Shown here piece by piece: positions 1 through 10,499 of a DNA stretch of 15,561 nucleotides. A program made the position numbers and the translations under genes. The DNA comes from Citromicrobium sp. UBA3494 (GTDB lineage Bacteria; Pseudomonadota; Alphaproteobacteria; Sphingomonadales; Sphingomonadaceae): NCBI GenBank assembly GCA_002377695.1, contig DFQH01000010.1, positions 136,150-151,710 on the forward strand, in the 5' to 3' direction. The stretch's first letter is position 1; every line of letters begins with the position of its first letter. Below the pieces are notes generated by a model. It was not told where the DNA came from and did not search any database. It was given only the letters and a program-made list of their open reading frames with translations.

Positions 1-908
<908 letters not shown>

Positions 909-938
909 TCACATCCCTTTGAGGGGAAAACAGGGGGC

Positions 939-977
939 GGAGGGGACGGGCGACCCGCAAAGGGCCGCCCCGCCTCC
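939..977 (-). promoter_or_regulatory. GC-rich hairpin in the rpoB-rpoC gap
   Basis: Within the 74-base rpoB-rpoC gap, bases 948-956 and 962-970 can form a 9-bp stem (one G-U pair) around a 5-base loop. Outer bases 939-943 can pair with 973-977. No T-run follows on the rpoC side, so it does not look like an intrinsic terminator. An RNA-processing or stability element is one possible role. The pairing is seen; any function is inference, and GC-rich spacers often fold by chance. Confidence 0.35.
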
Positions 978-979
978 CG

Positions 980-5173
<4,194 letters not shown>

Positions 5174-5369
5174 AAGTCGAAAGAACCTTTTTCGCCGTTC
5201 GCGGGGCAGACGAAGGCACGCGCCCCCGTCCGGTCCTGCGAGAATAGAATTGTCGCTGCACGAGGGAACTGGCCGGAAACGGCGGAGATGGGCGGCGCGC
5301 GGGAGAATCCGCATGCCACTGGTTTCTGTCCGCCGCGATTGCTCTGGCCCGCCGCTTCCTTTCCTGGAT

Positions 5370-5391
5370 CCGAATCTCGCGCGTGATTCGG
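5370..5391 (-). promoter_or_regulatory. Hairpin in the rpoB leader
   Basis: Bases 5370-5376 (CCGAATC) and 5385-5391 (GATTCGG) form a perfect 7-bp inverted repeat around an 8-base CG-rich loop. It would lie about 20-40 nt into the rpoB leader if transcription starts near 5412. No T-run follows, so this is not a terminator. It may be an RNA stability, processing or regulatory element; the role is inference. Confidence 0.35.
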
Positions 5392-5418
5392 CCTTGCTCG
5401 AAGCTGGCGTGAGCGCGC

Positions 5419-5447
5419 CATGTAGGAATCCGCAGGGAGATTGTCAA
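5419..5447 (-). promoter_or_regulatory. Probable sigma70-type promoter of rpoBC
   Basis: Read on the minus strand, a perfect -35 box TTGACA (5442-5447) is followed after exactly 17 bases by a -10-like TACATG (5419-5424). Transcription would begin near 5412, giving a leader of about 240 nt before the rpoB ATG at 5173. This matches the observation that rpoB is not downstream of rplL here and therefore needs its own promoter. The nearest operator-like site of the divergent operon starts about 15 bases upstream of the -35 box. Confidence 0.6.
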
Positions 5448-5461
5448 AGATTCGGGAAATT

Positions 5462-5515
5462 TTTCGTTTATCGATCAGTGTCTTATCGTTTTTCGATATT
5501 TATCGATTGACGATA
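5462..5515. promoter_or_regulatory. Tandem operator array, TATCG-N5-CGATA
   Basis: Two perfect copies of the dyad TATCG-N5-CGATA lie at 5484-5498 and 5501-5515; the second extends to 6-bp arms (TTATCG/CGATAA). A degenerate third copy, TTTCG-N5-CGATC, lies at 5462-5476. Centres are 22 and 17 bases apart. The 5-base arms and symmetric spacing suit a small dimeric helix-turn-helix repressor. The last copy overlaps the -35 box of the plus-strand promoter, and a small XRE regulator is the last gene of the operon that promoter serves. Autoregulation by that protein is therefore the simplest reading (inference). Another partial dyad, ATATCGATAT, lies at 5536-5545. Confidence 0.6.
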
Positions 5516-5535
5516 AGTCGGCGCCGGATTATTGA
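5507..5535 (+). promoter_or_regulatory. Probable promoter of the peptide-DUF2975-XRE operon
   Basis: A -35 box TTGACG (5507-5512) is followed after 17 bases by TATTGA (5530-5535). The predicted start near 5542 leaves a short leader with an excellent ribosome-binding site (AAAGGAG, 5553-5559) before the first ATG at 5568. The -35 box lies inside the second perfect operator dyad, the expected position for repression. Confidence 0.5.
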
Positions 5536-5567
5536 ATATCGATATCGGACACAAAGGAGATCGATAA

Positions 5568-5708
5568 ATGACCAGCACGACCCAACGCATCGCCGCCGCC
5601 TTCGCCGCCATCCTCATCGCGACCAGCAGCCTGACCGCGATCGTCACCGTTCCGCCGGCCGACAGCGCGCCTGCCATCGCATCGCTGGCGACGCCCGACC
5701 TGGCCTGA
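5568..5708 (+). CDS. Small hydrophobic or exported peptide, copy 1 (46 aa)
   Basis: This 46-codon gene begins MTSTTQRIAA and has a basic residue near the N-terminus. A hydrophobic segment follows at about residues 8-28 (AAAFAAILIATSSLTAIVTV), then a Pro/Ala-rich tail ending in PDLA. It could be a cleaved signal peptide releasing a short tail (cut near the SAPA motif, residues 33-36) or a single-span membrane peptide. AAAGGAG lies 8 bases before the ATG, the strongest ribosome-binding site in the operon, which supports real translation. It is the first gene after the operator array and resembles the next gene end to end (about 15 of 46 positions identical, no gaps). I do not recognise a named family. 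Function unknown; coding status is supported by the ribosome-binding site, the paralogy and the operon position. Confidence 0.7.
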   Translation: MTSTTQRIAAAFAAILIATSSLTAIVTVPPADSAPAIASLATPDLA

Positions 5709-5735
5709 CCGCCTTTTCGACGAGGGAGATATCCC

Positions 5736-5876
5736 ATGCACGACCTTACCAAACATCTCTTCGCCTTTTGCGCCGCACTGCTTATCGCCGGCGGCAGCAT
5801 CAACGCCGTGACCAGCGTGCCCGCGTCCGCATACGCGCAGCCGACCGGCGCCATGATTGCCACCGAACTGGCCTGA
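5736..5876 (+). CDS. Small hydrophobic or exported peptide, copy 2 (46 aa)
   Basis: This is a second 46-codon gene, beginning MHDLTKHLFA, with a hydrophobic segment at about residues 8-28 (LFAFCAALLIAGGSINAVTS). A classical signal-peptidase-like AYA follows at residues 33-35 or nearby, and the tail ends in TELA. Cleavage there would release a peptide of about 12 residues. Same length, layout and terminal Leu-Ala as the preceding gene indicate a tandem duplication that has diverged. GAGGGAGA lies about 8 bases before the ATG. It starts 27 bases after copy 1 ends and lies 33 bases before the DUF2975 gene, so all are likely on one transcript. Function unknown. Confidence 0.7.
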   Translation: MHDLTKHLFAFCAALLIAGGSINAVTSVPASAYAQPTGAMIATELA

Positions 5877-5909
5877 CCCAAGGCTGCACGACTTTCAGGG
5901 AGACACCGC

Positions 5910-6473
5910 ATGCCCAAAGCCATCAACGACCCGCTACTGCTTATCGGCAAAATCTTTGCGATCATCCTGCAGGTAGCAATGGCGATCGGGGCGATTGCGC
6001 TCGTCATCGCCATCCCGACCATCCTCTTCGCAGGCGGCTACGTGGAAGCGGAAATCGCCCGCGAAGCGCCCCAGATTACCGAGCGCTTCCCCACCATCTG
6101 GATCGCCGCGATCATGGCAATTGGCCTGGCTATCGTGGCCATGCTGTTCGTCTTCTTCGGCAAGCTGCGGCGCATCATCGGCACCGTGGGAGAGGGCGAT
6201 CCCTTCCAGCCGGAAAACGCCCAGCGCCTCAGCCTGATGGCGTGGCTGATGCTGGGCACGCAGCTCGCGCTGATCCCCGCCGGGGCCATCGCAATCCCGC
6301 TCGCCAGCTATGCCGCTGCGGTGAAGGAATCCGGGATCGAGGACGTCAGCTTTTCCTTCGACAGCGGCGGCTTCGACATGACGGCATGGCTGCTCGTGGT
6401 GATCCTGTTCATCCTCGCCCGCGTGTTCCGCCACGGCGCCGCGATGCGCGAAGACCTGGAAGGAACCGTGTGA
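5910..6473 (+). CDS. DUF2975-family integral membrane protein
   Basis: This 187-residue protein has four predicted membrane helices at about residues 13-40, 62-84, 110-135 and 156-174. The conserved loop GDPFQPENAQRL (97-107) and the C-terminal signature ILARVFRHGAAMREDLEGTV are what I associate with the DUF2975 family (B. subtilis YoaS-like). These proteins are typically encoded beside a small YozG-type XRE regulator, as here; their biochemical role is not established to my knowledge. The start at 5910 has CAGGGAG about 8 bases upstream. The stop codon overlaps the next start (TGATG), indicating translational coupling with the regulator. By analogy with other membrane-protein/regulator pairs it may restrain or sense for that regulator, which is inference. 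Confidence 0.85.
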   Translation: MPKAINDPLLLIGKIFAIILQVAMAIGAIALVIAIPTILFAGGYVEAEIAREAPQITERFPTIWIAAIMAIGLAIVAMLFVFFGKLRRIIGTVGEGDPFQPENAQRLSLMAWLMLGTQLALIPAGAIAIPLASYAAAVKESGIEDVSFSFDSGGFDMTAWLLVVILFILARVFRHGAAMREDLEGTV

Positions 6474-6697
6474 TGGCCGAAACGGAAGGAACCCGAATCA
6501 TGGTCAAACTGGACGACCTGCTGCACGAACGCCGCATGACGCTGACCGAACTGGCCGAAAGGGTGGGCATGACGCTGGCCAACCTCTCCATCCTCAAGAC
6601 GGGCAAGGCCAAGGCGATCCGGTTTTCCACGCTGGAAGCGATCTGCCGCGAGCTCGAATGCCAGCCGGGCGATCTGTTGAGGTACGACCTTGGCTGA
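6473..6697 (+). CDS. Small XRE/Cro-type transcriptional regulator (YozG-like)
   Basis: This 74-residue protein consists almost entirely of a helix-turn-helix domain. A turn-forming segment TLTELAERVG (residues 23-32) precedes the recognition helix TLANLSILKTGK (34-45). AIRFSTLEAICRELECQPGDLL then closes the fold, the hallmark of the compact YozG-like XRE group. The ATG at 6473 overlaps the DUF2975 stop and keeps the family-like GTRIMVKLD lead-in. A second ATG at 6500 has an equally good GAAGGA ribosome-binding site and would give 65 residues. It probably binds the dyads at 5462-5515 and controls its own operon (inference). It is the last gene before the terminator at 6795-6824. Confidence 0.9.
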   Translation: MAETEGTRIMVKLDDLLHERRMTLTELAERVGMTLANLSILKTGKAKAIRFSTLEAICRELECQPGDLLRYDLG

Positions 6698-6794
6698 GGC
6701 CCCGGAGCGAGGGTTGCCAAGACCAGCCGACCATGGGGCGCCGCGCCCCTTCGCCGAAACATGATTGCTTGCCGAAGGTCGCTGCAAAAATCTG

Positions 6795-6824
6795 CGCCCC
6801 GCCCGATCCGGCGGGGCGTTTTTT
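6795..6824 (+). terminator. Intrinsic terminator of the DUF2975-XRE operon
   Basis: A perfect 9-bp GC stem (CGCCCCGCC at 6795-6803 with GGCGGGGCG at 6810-6818) surrounds a 6-base loop and is followed directly by six T residues. This is a textbook Rho-independent terminator for plus-strand transcription. It lies about 100 bases past the XRE stop and separates the operon from the following lipoprotein gene. A weaker A-run at 6786-6790 could give some activity on the other strand. Confidence 0.93.
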
Positions 6825-6928
6825 GTGGCGAAACGATGGCGGCTGGATTATGGGACCCCGGGTATGTCCGTCTCTCCGATCGTGAGGATGGTGCCGGGCC
6901 TACCAACCTACACAGGGAATTGCACATT

Positions 6929-7186
6929 ATGAAGAAGATCGTTGCCGTCGCTGCCGCGACCACCCTCGCTTTCTCGCTCGCCGCTTGCGAAAGCCAGGCC
7001 GAGGAAGAAACCGAAGCCGCCGCCGAAGTCCTGGACGAACAGGCCGAGCTGAATGAAGCGGAAGCCGATCTCGCCGACGAGATGGCCGAAGACGCAACCG
7101 GTGCCGAGGAAGAAACCCTCGAAAACGAAGCCGATTCGCTCGAAGCCGACGCCGAAACCCAGGAAGAAGTCGCCGACGAGATCTGA
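6929..7186 (+). CDS. Very acidic small lipoprotein (85 aa)
   Basis: The protein starts MKKIVAVAAATTLAFSLAAC, a short basic and hydrophobic signal peptide ending in lipobox LAAC with the lipidated cysteine at residue 20. The mature 66 residues contain about 29 Glu/Asp and no Lys, Arg or His. The pattern is Ala/Glu-rich and regular, suggesting a long helix or disordered acidic tail. It should be membrane-anchored and exposed to the periplasm or surface, and could bind cations or a basic partner (inference). AGGGAA upstream of the ATG serves as ribosome-binding site. It lies between two terminators, so it is probably a single-gene unit. I recognise no named family; low-complexity acidic lipoproteins of this kind occur in marine alphaproteobacteria. 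Confidence 0.82.
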   Translation: MKKIVAVAAATTLAFSLAACESQAEEETEAAAEVLDEQAELNEAEADLADEMAEDATGAEEETLENEADSLEADAETQEEVADEI

Positions 7187-7215
7187 TCTCGCTGCGGTTT
7201 TCGACCGGAAAAAGG

Positions 7216-7257
7216 CGGCCGCGCAGTCCCTCGGGATTGCGCGGCCGTTTCCTTTTG
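7216..7257. terminator. Bidirectional intrinsic terminator
   Basis: A perfect 10-bp inverted repeat (CGGCCGCGCA at 7216-7225 with TGCGCGGCCG at 7238-7247) is extended by inner pairs. On the plus strand TTTCCTTTT follows. On the minus strand a five-T run follows (plus-strand A run at 7209-7213). It sits between the ends of two convergent genes and can serve both. Confidence 0.9.
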
Positions 7258-7268
7258 GGTCCGGGTGA

Positions 7269-7622
7269 TCAGCCCTCGCGGCAGCGGATCCAGTGGCGCT
7301 TGCCCTTGTAGGTAACGGACCCGTCGTAGGTATCGCCATTGCGCGTCGCCCTGACCACCGCGACCCGCTCTTCCGCCTGTTCATCGGTCAGGAGGAGCCG
7401 GAGTTCCTCGTCGTCGAACCACCATTGCGGGGCATGGACGGCAATGTCCTGCCCATCCACGCGCAGGCGATGCTTGAACAGGTCGGAACCCGCCGTGTGG
7501 CCGAAGCCCAGGCTGATATCGATCGATGGCTCGGACGCCGTACTACAGTACATCCCGCCCGTCGCATGGGCGGGGCTGGCGAGGAGGCCGAGGGCGGCCA
7601 GGGCAATCAGCTGTCTGCGCAT
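7269..7622 (-). CDS. Exported hypothetical protein (117 aa)
   Basis: From the ATG at 7622 the product begins MRRQLIALAALGLLASPAHA, a clear Sec signal peptide with cleavage expected after AHA (about residue 20). The mature domain is ~97 residues with one cysteine near each end (YCS near residue 24, IRC near 114) that could form a disulfide. It is rich in short beta-like stretches and Trp, for example APQWWFDDEELRLLLTDEQA and YDGSVTYKGKRHWIRC. The frame is open to 7730 but the extra 36 residues are not signal-like. No good Shine-Dalgarno sequence precedes 7622. I do not recognise a named domain; it resembles short secreted proteins of sphingomonads. It ends at the shared terminator at 7216-7257. 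Confidence 0.75.
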   Translation of the reverse strand: MRRQLIALAALGLLASPAHATGGMYCSTASEPSIDISLGFGHTAGSDLFKHRLRVDGQDIAVHAPQWWFDDEELRLLLTDEQAEERVAVVRATRNGDTYDGSVTYKGKRHWIRCREG

Positions 7623-7990
7623 GGACAGCAAGCTGGCGTGCGCCGCCTGAACCGGGAGTGGACGGAGCGTCGGGCCACCGCTTGCGCTTGACTTCGCGCA
7701 GCCTCGCGCTAAGTGCGGCCCCGTTCGCATGCGGCGTCAAATCCGCTGCGAGCATCCGTCCGAGACAGTTGGTGAAGGCAATCGGGCCTTCTTAATTTCC
7801 AGCCTAGACGGGGAAACGAGATTTTTCGCGGTTCGCCACTTCGGTGTGCGCCGCAATCGACATCCCGAAAGCGGATGCACCTCCTTCCCTTGTCAAACGG
7901 ACCCATGGCCTCGCAGCTTCTGCCGCGGGGTCGAACGTGAGCCGGTCGTGCGTGGCGAAAGCCGGGTGCGGCCATAGTGAAGGAGTAAGC
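7623..7990. other. Intergenic region upstream of rplJ
   Basis: This 368-base gap separates the divergent hypothetical gene and rplJ, and no further gene is convincing in it. A possible rplJ promoter is TTGACT (7688-7693), 16 bases, then TAAGTG (7710-7715), which would give a leader of ~270 nt. The last 100 bases can fold into small hairpins (described separately). A frame open from 7844 continues into rplJ, but its upstream part shows no L10-like sequence. Confidence 0.4.
7900..7985 (+). promoter_or_regulatory. Possible L10-type autoregulatory mRNA leader
   Basis: Just before rplJ, GACCC (7900-7904) can pair with GGGTC (7928-7932). This encloses an internal loop and an inner stem GCAG/CTGC (7913-7916 with 7920-7923). 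A second hairpin, GGC-GAAA-GCC (7954-7963), has a GNRA-type tetraloop. In many bacteria L10 with L7/L12 binds such a two-helix leader to repress its own operon. The position fits, but I cannot verify the consensus by eye; treat as a candidate. Confidence 0.28.
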
Positions 7991-8506
7991 ATGGATCGTT
8001 CGCAAAAAACCGATGCGGTCGCTCAGCTGAACGACGTCTTCAACGAGGCGGGCGTGGTGGTCGTCACCCGCAACCTCGGCCTGACGGTGGCAGAGTCCAC
8101 CGATCTGCGCGCGAAGATGCGTGAAGTGGGCGCGACCTACCAGGTTGCGAAGAACCGTCTTGCCAAGATCGCCCTCAAGGACACCGACTATGCAGGTATC
8201 GAAGAATACCTGTCCGGTCCGACCGCCCTCGCATACAGCGAAGATCCGGTCGCCGCGGCCAAGGCCGTGGTGGAGTTCGCGAAGACCAACGACCGCCTCG
8301 AAGTGGTCGGTGGCTCGATGGGCTCGCAGGTGCTCGACGAAGCCGGTGTGAGGTCTCTCGCCTCGATGCCGAGCCTCGACGAACTGCGTGGCAAGCTCGT
8401 TGGTCTGGTCAACGCCCCCGCGACGAAGATCGCGCAGGTCGTCAATGCCCCGGCGAACAAGCTGGCCCGTGTCTTCGGCGCATATGCCGCCAAGGACGCT
8501 GCGTAA
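7991..8506 (+). CDS. rplJ: 50S ribosomal protein L10
   Basis: This 171-residue protein begins MDRSQKTDAVAQLNDVFNEA and contains the L10 core: RAKMREVGATYQVAKNRLAK (about 40-60) and the GPTALAYS segment. A C-terminal helix (LVGLVNAPATKIAQVVNAPA, then NKLARVFGAYA) is the binding platform for L7/L12 dimers. L10 anchors the ribosomal stalk on 23S rRNA next to L11 and recruits translation factors. The start is fixed by AAGGAG five bases before the ATG. rplL follows 71 bases downstream on the same strand. Unusually, rplK and rplA are not immediately upstream: the neighbour is a divergent exported protein, so the unit must have its own promoter. Confidence 0.98.
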   Translation: MDRSQKTDAVAQLNDVFNEAGVVVVTRNLGLTVAESTDLRAKMREVGATYQVAKNRLAKIALKDTDYAGIEEYLSGPTALAYSEDPVAAAKAVVEFAKTNDRLEVVGGSMGSQVLDEAGVRSLASMPSLDELRGKLVGLVNAPATKIAQVVNAPANKLARVFGAYAAKDAA

Positions 8507-8530
8507 GACGTTTTTCCGCACGACATATCC

Positions 8531-8552
8531 GGCCGCGGCCAGAGGCCCGGCC
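8531..8552 (+). promoter_or_regulatory. Hairpin in the rplJ-rplL gap
   Basis: GGCCGCGGCC (8531-8540) pairs with GGCCCGGCC (8544-8552) around a 3-base loop, forming nine pairs with one bulged C. It lies between the rplJ stop and the rplL ribosome-binding site (GGAG, near 8565). L7/L12 is needed in several copies per L10, and structure in this gap could help adjust relative expression or mRNA processing. The pairing is seen; the role is inference. Confidence 0.4.
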
Positions 8553-8577
8553 ACGCTATTATTTGGAGTGAATTATC

Positions 8578-8952
8578 ATGGCTGACATCGCCAAGCTTGT
8601 TGAAGAACTTTCGAAGCTGACCGTCCTCGAAGCGGCAGAACTCGCAACCGCTCTGGAAGAAGAGTGGGGCGTGAGCGCCGCTGCCGCCGTTGCGGTTGCC
8701 GGTCCGGCTGCCGGTGGCGACGCCCCGGCTGCTGAAGAAAAGGACGAATTCGACGTCATTCTCACCGGCGACGGTGGCAAGAAGATCCAGGTCATCAAGG
8801 AAGTCCGCGCCATCACCGGCCTGGGCCTCACCGAAGCCAAGGGTCTCGTCGAAGGCGCGCCCAAGCCGCTCAAGGAAGGCGTCAACAAGGCCGAAGCAGA
8901 AGAAATCAAGGGCAAGATCGAAGCCGCTGGCGGCACGGTCGAACTCAAGTAA
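8578..8952 (+). CDS. rplL: 50S ribosomal protein L7/L12
   Basis: This 124-residue stalk protein has the classical three-part layout. The N-terminal dimerisation helices ([20 protein letters not shown]) bind L10. An Ala/Pro/Gly-rich hinge spans about residues 33-53. The C-terminal domain runs from [10 protein letters not shown] through [20 protein letters not shown] to the end and contacts elongation and initiation factors. Length equals the usual ~120-125 residues. GGAG precedes the ATG at normal spacing. It is co-transcribed with rplJ and closed by the terminator at 8982-9012. In most bacteria rpoB follows here; in this window the next gene is instead a convergent serpin. Confidence 0.98.
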   Translation: MADIAKLVEELSKLTVLEAAELATALEEEWGVSAAAAVAVAGPAAGGDAPAAEEKDEFDVILTGDGGKKIQVIKEVRAITGLGLTEAKGLVEGAPKPLKEGVNKAEAEEIKGKIEAAGGTVELK

Positions 8953-8981
8953 GCTCTTCTCGCTTACGAGTGACAAGGAAG

Positions 8982-9012
8982 GGGCGGTGCCAGCGATGGC
9001 GCCGCCCTTTTT
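8982..9012 (+). terminator. Intrinsic terminator of rplJL
   Basis: A 10-bp stem with one G-U pair (GGGCGGTGCC at 8982-8991 with GGCGCCGCCC at 8998-9007) has a 6-base loop and is followed by five T residues. It lies 30 bases past the rplL stop. It ends the ribosomal operon before the convergent serpin gene, whose stop is at 9025-9027. A strong stop here is consistent with rpoBC being transcribed separately. Confidence 0.92.
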
Positions 9013-9024
9013 CGTGTCCATTCC

Positions 9025-10389
9025 CTAAAGCCTGGGCGGACATCCTTCTTCCGGCGAGACGACCGGTATCGGCGACAGATCGGGCTCAGGCCCCTTGGTA
9101 TGGTCCTGCCCGGGATCGACCAGCCGTCCCATGAACAGGATTGCGCCAGAGCGCTTGTCGCGCAGCAAAAACATGAAGGGATGGTCGGCGCGGAAAACAA
9201 ACGGCGGCGGAGCGGACCGTGGGCGGCTGCTCGATACCACTATGACGCCCATAACCACGGCTGTTGCCGCAGCCGCCTCCGATCCCTGCTCGTCCAGGTC
9301 GATATTTGCCTGATGGATCACGTTCGTAATCATGAGGCCGCACCAATCGGGATTTGCAGCCTGCGGGAACAACGCCATCCGATCGAAATTGGCTTGCCCT
9401 GAAAAGGGGAGCGGTGCGCCCATCGACTCGATCGTTTTGCGAAGGTCGCCATGCCAGTCGAGGCTCAGTTTGGGCAGCGTCAGCACGGTGTCATAAGGCT
9501 CCGCCGCGTCGAGCTCCTCAAGCCAACCTTCCAGCCGCCGCGCGGTGAGGCTTTTCTCCAGTCGCGCAAGGCCATCCGCCTCTTCAGGCAGGATCGCAAC
9601 CATGGTGACTTCCTCGCCGGCATAGGGCAGCTCGACCAGTTTGACCGAGCCTTTCTCGATCCCGCGAAAGTCCTCCCGGCTGTGCATCAATTCGGTTTCG
9701 ATCTCTCTGCCATCGGCAAGCAAGAACGGCTCGGTCTGCGTTCCTCCTGCATAGAACGGCTTCAACCAGTCGGCCTTCCAGTAAATCGCATTGACCAGCA
9801 CCGCCGCCGTCTTTCTCCGGATCACGCCCTTCCCGATCAGTTCCTCGATGCGATCCTGCGTGCGGCCCGCCACCCAGCGATTGATCTGTGCTCGCGCTGC
9901 TTCGGGATCGGCCTCGAAATCGACGCGGCGGAACGAGCCGGAGGCTTCGCGCCGCAAGTCCGCTTCGAACTCGGGAACGAGGTCAAGCTCGTCGCTCACC
10001 CAGAACGCATTCGCGCTGCGCAATTCGCGGCCTTCGCCCGACAGGTCCATCATTCGGTCGAGCGCGCCTGCCGCAGGCAGATAAGCTGTCGGTCCGCCGG
10101 GGAAATGCATCACCTCTCGCAGCTGCCCGGCAGTCTCGCCATCCGCGCCACGATAGGCGAATCCCATGGCGAGCGAGATGCTGGCCGGCGAGAAGAAGAG
10201 GTTGTCCCCCTCCACCGCCACTTCGCGATACAGGTCGAGCGCGAAAGCGTTCGAGCCGCGTGTCGCCTGTTCCAAAGTGACCTGCCCATCGGGCGTTGCC
10301 GGAGGTGTTCGCGTTGTCGCACATCCCGCAAGGCTGGAGCTTGCGAAGAGCAATGCCCACGCGAGTGCCCGTGTCTTTATTCCGGTCAT
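9025..10389 (-). CDS. Serpin-family protease inhibitor with lipoprotein signal
   Basis: This 454-residue protein has a lipoprotein signal ending in LAGC (Cys23), so it should be anchored in the envelope. The serpin fold is clear: NLFFSPASISLAMGFAYRGA (about 63-82), NAIYWKADW (200-208), the hinge EQGSEAAAAT (367-376), and the C-terminal signature FRADHPFMF (399-407). The hinge has Gly at P15 and small residues at P12-P9, as in inhibitory serpins that trap proteases by loop insertion. Counting 17 positions from Glu367 puts P1 near Ile383. An Arg-Ser bond at 391-392 is an alternative in the long loop. A 30-residue tail follows the last conserved strand. GGAGG precedes the ATG; a GTG three bases upstream is a possible start. 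Target protease unknown. Confidence 0.93.
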   Translation of the reverse strand: MTGIKTRALAWALLFASSSLAGCATTRTPPATPDGQVTLEQATRGSNAFALDLYREVAVEGDNLFFSPASISLAMGFAYRGADGETAGQLREVMHFPGGPTAYLPAAGALDRMMDLSGEGRELRSANAFWVSDELDLVPEFEADLRREASGSFRRVDFEADPEAARAQINRWVAGRTQDRIEELIGKGVIRRKTAAVLVNAIYWKADWLKPFYAGGTQTEPFLLADGREIETELMHSREDFRGIEKGSVKLVELPYAGEEVTMVAILPEEADGLARLEKSLTARRLEGWLEELDAAEPYDTVLTLPKLSLDWHGDLRKTIESMGAPLPFSGQANFDRMALFPQAANPDWCGLMITNVIHQANIDLDEQGSEAAAATAVVMGVIVVSSSRPRSAPPPFVFRADHPFMFLLRDKRSGAILFMGRLVDPGQDHTKGPEPDLSPIPVVSPEEGCPPRL

Positions 10390-10499
10390 CACTGTGCGCC
10401 CTCCAGCAAAGAACTCCCGATGTAACTCTAATGGCCAAGGATTAACGGCGGCTATTCGGGCTCAAATGCATGTGGCTCCGTTCCCTTACATGGCGCGTC

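Noticed and set aside
5174..5314. N-terminal extension of RpoB by 47 residues
   Set aside because: The extra sequence is not RpoB-like, while [10 protein letters not shown] at 5173 begins the conserved protein.
5441..6697. A 418-codon plus-strand frame ending in the XRE domain
   Set aside because: Only the last ~74 codons are real. The upstream part reads Arg/His-rich across the peptide and DUF2975 genes in the wrong frame.
6735..6749. Small hairpin GGGGCG-CCG-CGCCCC after the XRE gene
   Set aside because: It has no T-run and a 3-base loop; the true terminator lies 46 bases further on.
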